Shown one piece after another: positions 30,552-39,214 of a stretch of DNA of 64,000 nt. Where the stretch lies: assembly GCF_039729195.1 (NCBI RefSeq), contig NZ_CP155796.1, positions 3,782,001 through 3,846,000 of the forward strand. The letters run 5' to 3'. The DNA comes from Mycobacterium sp. DL (GTDB lineage Bacteria > Actinomycetota > Actinomycetes > Mycobacteriales > Mycobacteriaceae). Every line of letters starts with the position of its first letter. Positions within the stretch are counted from its first letter, which is position 1. Both the position numbers and the translations under genes were made by a program. Under the pieces are notes generated by a model. It saw nothing but the letters and a program-made list of their open reading frames with translations, was not told where the DNA came from and did no database searches.

Positions 30552-31505
30552 GTGAACAGCTCCCGACGAACCATCCGGTACCGGCTGCTCGCCGCTCTGG
30601 CGGCAGTGTTCGCGCTGATCACTGCCGCATGTGGCAGCTCGAATCCCCTGGGTGGCGGCGAGATCTCCGGTGACCTGATGTCGATCAAGGTGGGTTCTGC
30701 GGACTTCACCGAATCGAAGATCATCGCCGAGATCTACGCCCAGGCGCTGGAGGCCAACGGATTCACCATCACCCGCCAATTCGGCATCGGCAGTCGGGAG
30801 ACCTACATCCCCGCGGTGCAGGACCACTCCATCGACCTGATCCCGGAGTACACCGGCAACCTGCTGCAGTACTTCGACGAGCAGAGCACCGCCACCACCT
30901 CCGACGAGGTGCTGTTGGCGTTGTTCAAGGCGTTGCCCGGCGATCTGTCGATCCTCTATCCGTCGCCCGCCGAGGACAAGGACACCATCGCGGTGACCGA
31001 GGAGACCGCGCAGCGCTGGAACCTCACGTCGCTCGCCGACCTCGCCCCCCGCTCCGCGGAGGTCAAAGTCGGTGCGCCCTCGGAGTTCCAGACCCGCCAG
31101 ACCGGACTGGTGGGGCTCAAGGAGAAGTACGGCATCGACATCGCGCCGGCGAACTTCATCGCGATCAGCGACGGCGGCGGACCGGCGACGGTGCAGGCGC
31201 TGACCGGCGGGACGGTCGACGCCGCGAACATCTTCAGCACGTCGCCGGCGATCGAGCAGAACAATCTGGTGGTCCTCGAGGATCCCGAGAACGCGTTCCT
31301 GTCGGCGAACGTGGTGCCGCTGGTCGCCTCGCAGAAGATGTCCGACGAGCTCAAGACAGTGCTCGACGCCGTCAGCGCGAAACTGACCACCGAGGGTCTG
31401 ATCGAGCTGAACACCTCGGTCGAGGGCAACCAGGGCGTCGATCCCGATGAGGCAGCGGAGAAGTGGATCGCGGACAACGGCTTCGACCAACCCGTCCAGA
31501 AGTAG
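30552..31505 (+). CDS. proX: Glycine betaine/choline-type substrate-binding lipoprotein
   Basis: A 317-residue binding protein. Signal sequence and lipobox 'ALITAACGSS' (Cys near residue 26) anchor it to the outer face of the membrane. The mature part has OpuAC/QAT-family features: 'IKVGSADFTESKIIAEIYAQ', 'IPEYTGNLLQYF' and 'VSDGGGPATVQ' (here 'ISDGGGPATVQALTGG'). Tyr/Phe residues would make the quaternary-amine cage. GTG 30552 follows GAGAGGACG. Corresponds to Rv3759c and starts a proXVWZ operon. Confidence 0.92.
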   Translation: MNSSRRTIRYRLLAALAAVFALITAACGSSNPLGGGEISGDLMSIKVGSADFTESKIIAEIYAQALEANGFTITRQFGIGSRETYIPAVQDHSIDLIPEYTGNLLQYFDEQSTATTSDEVLLALFKALPGDLSILYPSPAEDKDTIAVTEETAQRWNLTSLADLAPRSAEVKVGAPSEFQTRQTGLVGLKEKYGIDIAPANFIAISDGGGPATVQALTGGTVDAANIFSTSPAIEQNNLVVLEDPENAFLSANVVPLVASQKMSDELKTVLDAVSAKLTTEGLIELNTSVEGNQGVDPDEAAEKWIADNGFDQPVQK

Positions 31506-31523
31506 ACGAAGGGTAAACGCGCC

Positions 31524-32624
31524 TTGATCACGTTCGAGAACGTCACCAAGAAGTACCCGGACGGCACCGTCGCGGTCGACGATCTGACGCTGGAGGTGCC
31601 GGAGGGAACCCTCGCGGTGTTCGTCGGCCCGTCAGGGTGCGGCAAGACCACCTCGATGCGGATGATCAACCGGATGATCGATCCGACGTCGGGCACCCTG
31701 AGTGTCGACGGCGAGGACGTCACCAAGGTCGATGCCGTGAAGCTGCGGCTGGGCATGGGCTACGTCATCCAGAGTGCCGGCCTGATGCCGCACCTGCGGG
31801 TCGTCGACAACGTCGCGACCGTGCCGGTTCTTCGTGGCGAATCGCGGCGCAGTGCAAGGAAATCCGCGATCGGTGTGCTCGAGCGGGTCGGGCTGGATCC
31901 CAAGCTCGCCGATCGCTACCCGGCGCAGCTCTCCGGCGGGCAGCAGCAGCGCGTCGGGGTGGCCCGGGCGCTTGCGGCGGACCCGCCGATCCTGCTGATG
32001 GACGAGCCGTTCAGCGCCGTCGACCCGGTGGTCCGCGAGGATCTGCAAGCCGAGATCCTGCGTCTGCAAAGCGAACTGCACAAGACGATCGTGTTCGTCA
32101 CCCACGACATCGATGAGGCGATCAAGCTGGGCGACAAGGTTGCGGTATTCGGTCGCGGAGGCAAGCTGCAGCAGTACGACGCGCCCCAACGGCTGCTGTC
32201 CAATCCGGCCAACGATGCCGTCGCCGGGTTTGTCGGCGCCGACCGCGGCTACCGCGGACTGCAGTTCTTCCACGCGACCGGACTGCCGTTGCACAACATC
32301 CGCCATCTTCCCGAACCCGAAATCGACTCGCTCACACTGGATCCGGGTGATTGGGCACTGGTCACCAGGCCCGACGGCACGCCCTACGCCTGGATCGATG
32401 CCGCCGGGGTCGAACTGCACCGCGACGGCAGCACCCTCTACGACAGCACCACCGCCGGTGGATCACTGTTCCGCCCGGACGGCACCCTGAGGCTGGCGCT
32501 CGATGCGGCGCTGTCGTCACCGGCCGGACTCGGGGTGGCAGTGGATGCCGACGGGCAGGTGATCGGCGGGGTGAAGGCCGAAGACGTGCTCGCCGCGCTG
32601 AACACCCAGCGGCAGAACGGCTGA
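31524..32624 (+). CDS. proV: Osmolyte ABC transporter ATPase
   Basis: A 366-residue ATPase. Walker A GPSGCGKTT at residues 35-43, signature '[20 protein letters not shown]', Walker B 'ILLMDEPFSAVDP', switch His in 'FVTHDIDEAIKL'. After the ATPase domain (to about 245) comes a diverged CBS-type regulatory region ('TLDPGDWALVTRPDG', 'VDADGQVIGGVKAEDVL'), the osmosensing module in related OpuA/ProV proteins. TTG start at 31524, 18 bases after proX. Confidence 0.93.
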   Translation: MITFENVTKKYPDGTVAVDDLTLEVPEGTLAVFVGPSGCGKTTSMRMINRMIDPTSGTLSVDGEDVTKVDAVKLRLGMGYVIQSAGLMPHLRVVDNVATVPVLRGESRRSARKSAIGVLERVGLDPKLADRYPAQLSGGQQQRVGVARALAADPPILLMDEPFSAVDPVVREDLQAEILRLQSELHKTIVFVTHDIDEAIKLGDKVAVFGRGGKLQQYDAPQRLLSNPANDAVAGFVGADRGYRGLQFFHATGLPLHNIRHLPEPEIDSLTLDPGDWALVTRPDGTPYAWIDAAGVELHRDGSTLYDSTTAGGSLFRPDGTLRLALDAALSSPAGLGVAVDADGQVIGGVKAEDVLAALNTQRQNG

Positions 32625-32631
32625 CCCGCCG

Positions 32632-33303
32632 ATGCAGTATCTGGTCACCCACCTCGACGACCTGTGGACGCTGACGCTGATCCATCTGCGACTGTCGCTC
32701 ATCCCGATCGTCCTCGGTCTGCTGATCGCCGTGCCGCTCGGTGCGCTGGTGCAACGCACCACGGTGTTCCGGCGGCTGACGACCATCACCGCGAGCATCA
32801 TCTTCACGATCCCGTCGCTGGCGCTGTTCGTGGTGCTGCCGCTGATCATCCCGACCCGAATCCTCGATGAGGCCAACGTCATCGTCGCGCTCACGCTGTA
32901 CACGGTGGCGCTGCTGGTGCGGGCGGTCCCGGAGGCGCTGGACGCGGTGTCACCCGCGGTGCTCGACGCCGCCACCGCGATCGGCTACCGGCCGCTCACC
33001 AGGATGTTGAAAATAGAACTGCCACTGGCGCTCCCGGTGCTCATCGCCAGCCTGCGGGTGGTCGCCGTCACCAACATCTCGATGGTCGCGGTCGGTTCGG
33101 TGATCGGTATCGGCGGTCTCGGTACCTGGTTCACGGAGGGCTACCAGGCGAACAAGAGCGACCAGATCGTCGCGGGCATCATCGCGATCTTCGTGCTGGC
33201 CGTCGTCATCGACACGCTGATCATGCTCGTGGGCAAGATGCTCACGCCCTGGACCCGAGCCGCCGAACCCGGCCGCGTCGCCAAGGCGGGAGCGGCGACG
33301 TGA
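32632..33303 (+). CDS. proW: Osmolyte ABC transporter permease 1
   Basis: A 223-residue permease with about five to six membrane spans ('LSLIPIVLGLLIAVPLGALV', 'ITASIIFTIPSLALFVVL', 'IVAGIIAIFVLAVVIDTLI'). The EAA-type coupling loop is 'DAATAIGYRPLTRMLKIELPLALP'. Seven bases after proV. It should form a heterodimer with ProZ. Confidence 0.92.
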   Translation: MQYLVTHLDDLWTLTLIHLRLSLIPIVLGLLIAVPLGALVQRTTVFRRLTTITASIIFTIPSLALFVVLPLIIPTRILDEANVIVALTLYTVALLVRAVPEALDAVSPAVLDAATAIGYRPLTRMLKIELPLALPVLIASLRVVAVTNISMVAVGSVIGIGGLGTWFTEGYQANKSDQIVAGIIAIFVLAVVIDTLIMLVGKMLTPWTRAAEPGRVAKAGAAT

Positions 33304-34094
33304 ACTTCCTCGAGCAGGCACTGTCCTTCATCTTCACCGCCGCCAACTGGGGTGGCCCCGCCGGACTGGGTGCGCGCACCATCGAGCACCTCCAGTACAC
33401 CGCGATCGCCGTCGTCTTCTCGGTGCTGATCGCGGTTCCGATCGGCATGATCATCGGCCACACCGGGCGCGGCACGTTCCTGGTGGTGACCGGCGTCAAC
33501 GCGCTTCGTGCCCTGCCGACGCTGGGCGTCCTGCTCCTCGGGGTCCTGCTGTGGGGACTGGGTCTGATCCCGCCGACGGTCGCGCTCATGCTGCTCGGCA
33601 TCCCGCCGCTGCTGGCGGGCACGTACTCGGGTATCGCGAACGTCGACCGGTCGGTGGTGGACGCCGCCCGATCGATGGGCATGACCGAGTCGCGGATCCT
33701 GCTGCGCGTCGAGACCCCCAACGCGCTGCCGCTGATCCTCGGCGGGTTGCGCACCGCGACGCTGCAGATCGTGGCGACCGCCACGGTCGCGGCCTACGCC
33801 AGCCTCGGGGGGCTGGGGCGGTACCTGATCGACGGCATCAAGGTGCGGGAGTTCCACATCGCTCTGGTGGGCGCACTGATGGTCACCGTGCTGGCGTTGA
33901 TCCTCGACGCGGTGCTCGCCTACGCGGTGTGGGCGTCGGTGCCGGGAACCGGGCGACTGGGTCGGCTGCGTCGGATCCCGCAGCCTCTCATCGGTGACGA
34001 GGTCGCGCTCGAATCACGTCCGCACGTCAGTTCTCGACCCAGTTTCGAAGCCCGCCACGAACGAGGGGACCCGTCGCATACGGTAGGGGGATGA
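33300..34094 (+). CDS. proZ: Osmolyte ABC transporter permease 2
   Basis: A 264-residue permease. Spans include 'YTAIAVVFSVLIAVPIGMII', 'LGVLLLGVLLWGLGLIPPTV' and 'ALMVTVLALILDAVLAYAV'; EAA loop 'DAARSMGMTESRILLRVETPNALP'. GTG 33300 overlaps proW by four bases and its stop overlaps the next gene by four, so all are coupled. The last 45 residues are hydrophilic and longer than needed for the fold. Confidence 0.9.
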   Translation: MNFLEQALSFIFTAANWGGPAGLGARTIEHLQYTAIAVVFSVLIAVPIGMIIGHTGRGTFLVVTGVNALRALPTLGVLLLGVLLWGLGLIPPTVALMLLGIPPLLAGTYSGIANVDRSVVDAARSMGMTESRILLRVETPNALPLILGGLRTATLQIVATATVAAYASLGGLGRYLIDGIKVREFHIALVGALMVTVLALILDAVLAYAVWASVPGTGRLGRLRRIPQPLIGDEVALESRPHVSSRPSFEARHERGDPSHTVGG

Positions 34095-34693
34095 GTGAAG
34101 AAAGTCGCTCTGATGCGAGCTCTGCCGCCTACCCCGCGATCCTGACGTGGCGGGCACACGACGTGCCCAGGATGGAGTCGGTGCGCGTCCAGCTCTCGGG
34201 TGACCGCATCAAGGCCTACGGCAGGATCGTGGCGGCGGCCACCGAGTCGCACCCGGCTTTCAGCGCCTCCTACGACCTGGTCACCGACGAGGTCGGAGCG
34301 ACGAAGAGATTGTCACTGACCGTCACCCTCGCCGAGCGGGAGCGCCAGCTCTCCATCGCCCGCGACGAGGAGAGCATGTGGCTGGTCCAGGACCACAACG
34401 GTCAGACCAGCAGGTCGGACTTCGACGGCGCCCTCGACGTCGACGTGATCTTCAGCCCGTTCTTCAACGCGCTGCCTATTCGACGCACCGGCGTGCACCG
34501 CACGGGCGAGAAGACCGAGCTGATGCCCGTCGTCTACGTCCGGGTCCCCGATCTGTCGGTGGACGTCGCGACGATCAGCTACAGCTCCGGAGCCAACGGC
34601 CTCGAGGTGCACTCGCCGGTGGCCGATACGCCGATCACGGTCGATTCCGACGGCTTCATCCTGGACTACCCCGGGTTGGCAACGCGGATCTGA
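34091..34693 (+). CDS. Putative glycolipid-binding protein (DUF1089, Rv3755c-like)
   Basis: A 200-residue beta-rich protein of the putative glycolipid-binding family. Landmarks: '[20 protein letters not shown]', '[19 protein letters not shown]', '[20 protein letters not shown]' (here '[14 protein letters not shown]') and '[18 protein letters not shown]', closing with '[13 protein letters not shown]'. No signal peptide. It is coupled to proZ as in M. tuberculosis. Its last 38 bases overlap the convergent tyrA end. Confidence 0.85.
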   Translation: MSEESRSDASSAAYPAILTWRAHDVPRMESVRVQLSGDRIKAYGRIVAAATESHPAFSASYDLVTDEVGATKRLSLTVTLAERERQLSIARDEESMWLVQDHNGQTSRSDFDGALDVDVIFSPFFNALPIRRTGVHRTGEKTELMPVVYVRVPDLSVDVATISYSSGANGLEVHSPVADTPITVDSDGFILDYPGLATRI

Positions 34694-35615
34694 TCACCCC
34701 GCCGGCACGTCCGGCGGCGGCGAGTTCGTCGCGCCAGCCCTCGGCGCCGACGACGGTGGCGATGATCTCCGGCCGGCTGTAGCCCTCGTAGCGGATCCGT
34801 GCGGCGTGACCGGCTTCCACCAGCGCCGACACCGGCTGGCCGGCTGCCAACTGGTCGCGTGCCTCGCCGAGCAGCAGCATCGCGTGCTCGAGCACGGGCA
34901 CCAGTTGCGCGGCGTTGGCTTCGCACATCGCCCGCACCAGGTCCGGGGCGGTCGCCGCGACACGGGTGCCGTCGCGGAACGACCCTGCGGCCAACGCAAA
35001 CGCCAACGGCACCTCGCCGGCCGTGGCGGCGAGCGCCTCGGCCAGCAGGTGAGGCAGATGCGAGATGGTCGCGGCGGCGGCGTCGTGCTCGTCGGAGCGG
35101 GCGGGGACGACGACGGCCCGGCAGTCCAGCGCCAGATGCATCACCTGCGTCCACACCGCCGCGTCGACGTGATCGTCGACGCTGATCACCCACGGTGCGC
35201 CGGCGAACAGGTCGGCGCTGCCGGCGATCCACCCCGAATGTGCGGTGCCCGCCATCGGATGCCCGCCGACAAAGCGTTCCAGCAGTCCGGCGGCGCGCAC
35301 CGCGTCGCGCACGGCACCCTTGACGCTGGTGACGTCGGTCAAAGGGCAGTCCGGTGCGACCTCGCGGATGTGTCCCAGCATCTGCGGCAGCGCGGGCACG
35401 GGCACTGCCAGGACGATCAACGCTCCGGTGGCCGCCGCCCGCGACAGCGCCTCATCGAGGTGGCCCGTGGCATCGAAACCGTCGAACCGCGCTGCGTCGA
35501 CGCCGTCCACCGATCGGTTGTAGCCGAACACCTCGCGACCGGCCGCCGTGGCCGCCCGCATGACCGAGCCGCCGATCAGTCCCAGACCGACCACACACAC
35601 CGGTGTCTTCGTCAC
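34656..35615 (-). CDS. tyrA: Prephenate dehydrogenase
   Basis: A 319-residue enzyme. NAD-binding '[17 protein letters not shown]', '[15 protein letters not shown]', '[15 protein letters not shown]', and the prephenate-binding '[16 protein letters not shown]' with catalytic His. '[20 protein letters not shown]' and '[19 protein letters not shown]' are the C-terminal helical dimerisation domain. It converts prephenate to 4-hydroxyphenylpyruvate for tyrosine, after which HisC2-type aminotransferase could act. I used GTG 35615; ATG 35633 is possible. Corresponds to Rv3754. Confidence 0.92.
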   Translation of the reverse strand: MTKTPVCVVGLGLIGGSVMRAATAAGREVFGYNRSVDGVDAARFDGFDATGHLDEALSRAAATGALIVLAVPVPALPQMLGHIREVAPDCPLTDVTSVKGAVRDAVRAAGLLERFVGGHPMAGTAHSGWIAGSADLFAGAPWVISVDDHVDAAVWTQVMHLALDCRAVVVPARSDEHDAAAATISHLPHLLAEALAATAGEVPLAFALAAGSFRDGTRVAATAPDLVRAMCEANAAQLVPVLEHAMLLLGEARDQLAAGQPVSALVEAGHAARIRYEGYSRPEIIATVVGAEGWRDELAAAGRAGGVIRSALPTRGSPG

Positions 35616-35706
35616 GGTCCAAGGTTGGCACATCAGCGCGCCCGTGCGACGTCAGGAGGTACGGACTCGCTGGTCATGGCCCTGACGGGGGACTACCGTA
35701 CGTGAC

Positions 35707-36231
35707 ATGGGAGCGCAGAGTGCACAGCCGCAGAAGAGGGCCGTGGATGTGCCGGATGGCTTCGGTGTGGCCGTCGTCCGGGAGGACGGAAAATGGCGGT
35801 GCACCGCGATGCGTGCCGCAGCTTTGACCAGCTTGACCGCCGCCGAGACCGAGCTGCGTGAACTACGCAGTGCCGGAGCGGTTTTCGGCCTGCTGGACAT
35901 CGACGACGAGTTCTTCGTGATCGTGCGCCCGGCTCCGTCGGGAACCAAGTTGCTGCTATCGGATGCCACCGCGGCGCTGGACTACGACATCGCCGCGGAG
36001 GTGCTCGAGAAGCTCGATGCGGACATCGAGGACGAGGATCTCGAACGTGCCGACCCGTTCGAGGAGGGCGATCTCGGGCTGCTGTCCGACATCGGGCTGC
36101 CCGAAGCGGTGCTGGGCGTCATCCTCGACGAGAGCGACGACCTCTACGCCGACGAGCAGTTGGGCCGGATCGCCAGGGAGATGGGCTTCGCCGACGAGCT
36201 GGCGGCGGTGCTCGAGCGACTGGATCGGTGA
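35707..36231 (+). CDS. tRNA adenosine deaminase-associated protein (Rv3753c-like)
   Basis: A 174-residue acidic protein always next to tadA in actinobacteria. Pattern: 'GFGVAVVREDGKWRCTAM', 'GAVFGLLDIDDEFFVIVRP' and the acidic C-terminal half 'EDEDLERADPFEEGDLGLL'. No known enzyme motif. Its stop overlaps the tadA start by four bases. A role in TadA function or stability is inferred from this constant pairing. Confidence 0.87.
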   Translation: MGAQSAQPQKRAVDVPDGFGVAVVREDGKWRCTAMRAAALTSLTAAETELRELRSAGAVFGLLDIDDEFFVIVRPAPSGTKLLLSDATAALDYDIAAEVLEKLDADIEDEDLERADPFEEGDLGLLSDIGLPEAVLGVILDESDDLYADEQLGRIAREMGFADELAAVLERLDR

Positions 36232-36677
36232 CCGACGACGACCTGATCCGGGCTGCGTTGGCCGCCGCTCGCGGCGCGGGGCCCAGGGACGTGCCGATCG
36301 GTGCCGTCGTCATCGATGCCGACGGGACCGAACTGGCCCGCGCAGCCAACGCCCGCGAGGAACTCGGCGACCCCACCGCGCACGCGGAGATCCTGGCGCT
36401 GCGCGCTGCCGCGCTGGTCATGGGTGACGGCTGGCGGCTGGAAGGTGCCACGCTCGCGGTGACTGTGGAGCCCTGCACGATGTGTGCGGGTGCGCTGGTG
36501 ATGGCGCGGGTCGCGCGGGTGGTGTTCGGGGCGTGGGAGCCGAAGACAGGCGCGGTCGGTTCGCTGTGGGACGTGGTCCGCGACCGGCGGCTGACACACC
36601 GGCCGCAGGTCCGCGGGGGAGTGCTCGCCGACGAATGCGCCGGCCTGCTGGGGGAGTTCTTCGCCCGCCAGCGCTGA
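36228..36677 (+). CDS. tadA: tRNA-specific adenosine deaminase
   Basis: A 149-residue zinc deaminase. Catalytic HAE in 'DPTAHAEILALRAA' and zinc Cys pair in 'TVEPCTMCAGALVMARVARV' define it. TadA converts A34 to inosine in tRNA-Arg(ACG), whose gene is in this window at 17.9 kb, allowing reading of CGC and CGA. GTG start, coupled to the preceding gene. Corresponds to Rv3752c. Essential in most bacteria. Confidence 0.94.
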   Translation: MTDDDLIRAALAAARGAGPRDVPIGAVVIDADGTELARAANAREELGDPTAHAEILALRAAALVMGDGWRLEGATLAVTVEPCTMCAGALVMARVARVVFGAWEPKTGAVGSLWDVVRDRRLTHRPQVRGGVLADECAGLLGEFFARQR

Positions 36678-36805
36678 GCGTTCGCTTTCGCCGAGTGTGA
36701 ACCCACGGCTGTGCTTTGGGTGGTTTCAGCGACCACCAGTTCACTTTCGTGTGGCTGACAGTCGGCGGTTTGGGCAGATAGCCGCTCGTCGGTAAGCTGC
36801 CACAC

Positions 36806-36893
36806 GGTGGCGTGTCCGAGCGGCCTAAGGAGCACGCCTCGAAAGCGTGTGACGGGTAACCCCCGTCCGAGGGTTCAAATCCCTCCGCCACCG
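36806..36893 (+). tRNA. tRNA-Ser(CGA)
   Basis: An 88-base class II tRNA. GGTGGCG (36806-36812) pairs with CGCCACC (36886-36892), discriminator G36893. Anticodon arm CACGC-CT-CGA-AA-GCGTG gives CGA, reading UCG. Long variable arm GACGGG...CCCGTC and GGTTCAAAT T-loop. No encoded CCA. The third serine tRNA of the window. Confidence 0.97.
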
Positions 36894-36930
36894 CCACGCA
36901 GATCGCCCCGGCTCACGTCGGGGCTTTCCG

Positions 36931-38271
36931 CTATCCGGAGCCGGTTCCGGCGTCGACGGTGACCATGGCGCACGGTGAGCTTGCCGAGGTGGCCGCGCCT
37001 GCTGCCATACACATCCGGCTGTCCGTCGCTGCGCCGACGGCAGGCATCGCAGCGGTGATCGGGACGCCGAACAGGTTGAGCTGGTTGAGGATCACCACCA
37101 CGGCATAACCGTCGTGATCGCCGGTGGTGGTCGTGTCGGTGTTGTAGGCGTTCGCCAGAGAGACCGTGCCGCCCAACCGTGCCCGGCCGCTGGCGATGAG
37201 ATCTGCCGCGAGCGCGTCTCTGGCCACGTTCGACGACACGTAACCGTGCCGGGGCAGCAAGCCGGTCCAGACGAGTTCCTCGGTGCTGAATGCCCCGCTC
37301 CAGACGTAACCGCTGCTGGTCTCGACCGGGTCGGGTCCGAAGATCCGGCCGTGGTTGTTGTCCACCAGGAAGAAGTCGTCCGAGTAGCCGACCAGCAGGC
37401 CCCAAGGCTGCTGCCCGTAGCGGCGATCGTCGATGAGTCCCCGGAAACCGGTGCTGTGGAAGAGGCGGGGTGGGAATCCGGCACGGCGCATCGCGGCGTT
37501 GAGTTTCCACGCCGCCCCCAGGGCACTCTTCGACGTCGGATCGACGATGACCACGTTGATCGGTTCGAGCACCGTTCTGCCTTCGTACGGCAACCCGCCG
37601 TAGTCGGCGATGTTGCCGGTCCACTCCAGCATCCATTTGCCGATGTCGCCGTATTCCGTCGTGACCTGGTCGGCGGGCGAAGGAGCTACAGGCGTTGGCG
37701 TCTCGACGTTCGATGCAGCCGAGGTGTCCTGGTTTTCGCGGCGAGGCTGCGGCAGCACATCGAGCACCAACGTCTCCGGCGCCGCCGCGGAGCCGCCTTT
37801 TCGGCTCGACCTGCTCTCGATGGCGAGTGACTGCTCGTCGCCGGGTGCGTCATCGTGAGACTCCGTCACGCCCGCGAGCGAGGCCGGCGGCGCTGACGCG
37901 GGATCGTCGTCGGCCCGGGAGCGCCGATCGGTGTCGCTGCCGGTGTCGTCGCTTGTGTCGTCGGAGGCTTCGTCCTGCGTGTCCCGCTCTGTGGACTCGG
38001 TCGTCTGCCTTTTCGGCGACTTGGCCGCACTCGAATCTGCGGTGGTGTCCCCACCAGTCGACGACTGCGAAGGACGGTCGCCACCGGAATTGCTGGACGG
38101 TGTGTCAGCACCGGCGACCGCGGTGCCACCGGCGACCGCCGCCGCCCCGATCCCCAGGGCCACCGCCAGCAGTCCGACGCGGCCGACGTACATCGAGCTG
38201 CGTCGCGACCGAGGCTCGACACTTGAGAGTGCTTGCTGTGCAGCGATGTACGACGCGCTGTGCCGGCCCAT
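36931..38271 (-). CDS. Large exported protein with disordered linker and conserved C-terminal domain
   Basis: A 446-residue secreted protein. An N-terminal extension 'MGRHSASYIAAQQAL' precedes the signal segment 'VGLLAVALGIGAAAVAGGTAVAGA' (residues 33-56). Residues 57-205 are Ser/Thr/Asp-rich and disordered ('TQDEASDDTSDDTGSDTDRR'). The globular C-terminus (215-446) has 'WMLEWTGNIADYGGLPYEGR', 'PINVVIVDPTSKSALGAAWK', 'FHSTGFRGLIDDRRYGQQPW' and 'SSNVARDALAADLIASGRA'. I know this domain only as a recurring mycobacterial exported unit without function. Downstream end lies 37 bases from tRNA-Ser(CGA). A good promoter is upstream. Confidence 0.8.
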   Translation of the reverse strand: MGRHSASYIAAQQALSSVEPRSRRSSMYVGRVGLLAVALGIGAAAVAGGTAVAGADTPSSNSGGDRPSQSSTGGDTTADSSAAKSPKRQTTESTERDTQDEASDDTSDDTGSDTDRRSRADDDPASAPPASLAGVTESHDDAPGDEQSLAIESRSSRKGGSAAAPETLVLDVLPQPRRENQDTSAASNVETPTPVAPSPADQVTTEYGDIGKWMLEWTGNIADYGGLPYEGRTVLEPINVVIVDPTSKSALGAAWKLNAAMRRAGFPPRLFHSTGFRGLIDDRRYGQQPWGLLVGYSDDFFLVDNNHGRIFGPDPVETSSGYVWSGAFSTEELVWTGLLPRHGYVSSNVARDALAADLIASGRARLGGTVSLANAYNTDTTTTGDHDGYAVVVILNQLNLFGVPITAAMPAVGAATDSRMCMAAGAATSASSPCAMVTVDAGTGSG

Positions 38272-38340
38272 GGTGATGCCCCCGTATCCCCGAGGCCGGA
38301 CCGATTCCGCGGATGTTCCTCAGTCTCCGGCCGGGGAGAG

Positions 38341-38369
38341 TTTATACCGAAGCACGCAGATCTGGCTAA
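38341..38369 (-). promoter_or_regulatory. Sigma-70-like promoter of the exported protein gene
   Basis: On the minus strand, TTAGCC (38369-38364) and TATAAA (38346-38341) are 17 bases apart, 70 bases ahead of the ATG at 38271. This is one of the clearest -10/-35 pairs in the window for a GC-rich genome. Confidence 0.55.
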
Positions 38370-38393
38370 GAAGTCGTTCGGTTGCTGGAACAG

Positions 38394-39071
38394 TCACTCG
38401 CCGTGGTGATGGTCCCCGTGAGCGTCGTGTGACGGCCCCGGGGTCGGCGCTTCGGTAGGCGCCGGGGCTTCCACAGGTGCCAGGGGGACGGGCGTGCCGA
38501 GCGGTTCTGCGGCGGGCGGCGCCGGATGGTCATGGTGGCCATCAGACTGTCCGGTGCCGGCCGGTGCATGGTGGTCATGCTGCAGGCCCGAGGCCACTCC
38601 CACCGTCGACGCGACTGCGATGACCGCCCCGGCGCCGACGAGGACGACCGCGTTCGCAAACGCGGGTATCAGATCCCGCTGGTGGCCGCGGTACCACACC
38701 CAGCCCGCGCCCATCACCACGTAGATCTCCAGCAGAAGAGCGCACAGGTCGGCACCGTGTACCAGTTCGGGTGTCCCTGCCCGCGGACCGAACGGCGCTC
38801 CGGCGGTCCGGGACAGCGCCCAGATGATGATGGTCCCGACGTTGACCATGACTCCGGCGGCCAGCACCGGCGAACTCGGCCGGACGAGCACCCACAGCGC
38901 CCAGATGAGTTGGAACAGCGCGACCGAGACGAAGAACAATCCCGCGGGGAGCCATTCCTGCCAATGCGTCGGTACGACGGCGAAGTGGATGATCGCTGCG
39001 CCGAGTGATGCGATCGCTGCCATCCGTGCGGCAAGCCCGCTGTCGCTCTGCGTCGCTGTTCTGGCTGCCAC
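38394..39071 (-). CDS. Polytopic membrane protein with His-rich C-terminal tail
   Basis: A 225-residue protein with five membrane segments: 'MAAIASLGAAIIHFAVVPTH', 'LFFVSVALFQLIWALWVLV', 'VLAAGVMVNVGTIIIWALS', 'LCALLLEIYVVMGAGWVWY' and 'ANAVVLVGAGAVIAVASTVG'. After residue 165 it turns into a His/Pro tail ('GLQHDHHAPAGTGQSDGHHDH' is 21; core HDHH...GHHDH) ending in HGDHHHGE. The tail suggests metal (copper, zinc or nickel) binding. I do not recognise the family with confidence. Orientation of the tail is undecided. Confidence 0.75.
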   Translation of the reverse strand: MAARTATQSDSGLAARMAAIASLGAAIIHFAVVPTHWQEWLPAGLFFVSVALFQLIWALWVLVRPSSPVLAAGVMVNVGTIIIWALSRTAGAPFGPRAGTPELVHGADLCALLLEIYVVMGAGWVWYRGHQRDLIPAFANAVVLVGAGAVIAVASTVGVASGLQHDHHAPAGTGQSDGHHDHPAPPAAEPLGTPVPLAPVEAPAPTEAPTPGPSHDAHGDHHHGE

Positions 39072-39161
39072 TCGTCCGATGATGACAGCGTGTGCCCACG
39101 ACGTCGCCGGGCGACATCACATCTCAACCCGACCGAGATTGACCCGACACCGCAGACAGCA

Positions 39162-39197
39162 GTCAGCCCGCCACTCCGACTGGAGTGACGGGCTGAC
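39162..39197 (-). terminator. Terminator hairpin behind the CsbD gene
   Basis: GTCAGCCCG (39162-39170) pairs with CGGGCTGAC (39189-39197) and CACTCC (39172-39177) with GGAGTG (39182-39187), one internal mismatch and a four-base loop. It begins 18 bases after the csbD stop. Confidence 0.75.
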
Positions 39198-39214
39198 CGA
39201 ATGCCGTGGGCGTT

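Noticed and set aside
14102..36893. Possible CRISPR array or prophage remnants
   Set aside because: No regularly spaced repeats and no phage structural genes were seen anywhere in the window.
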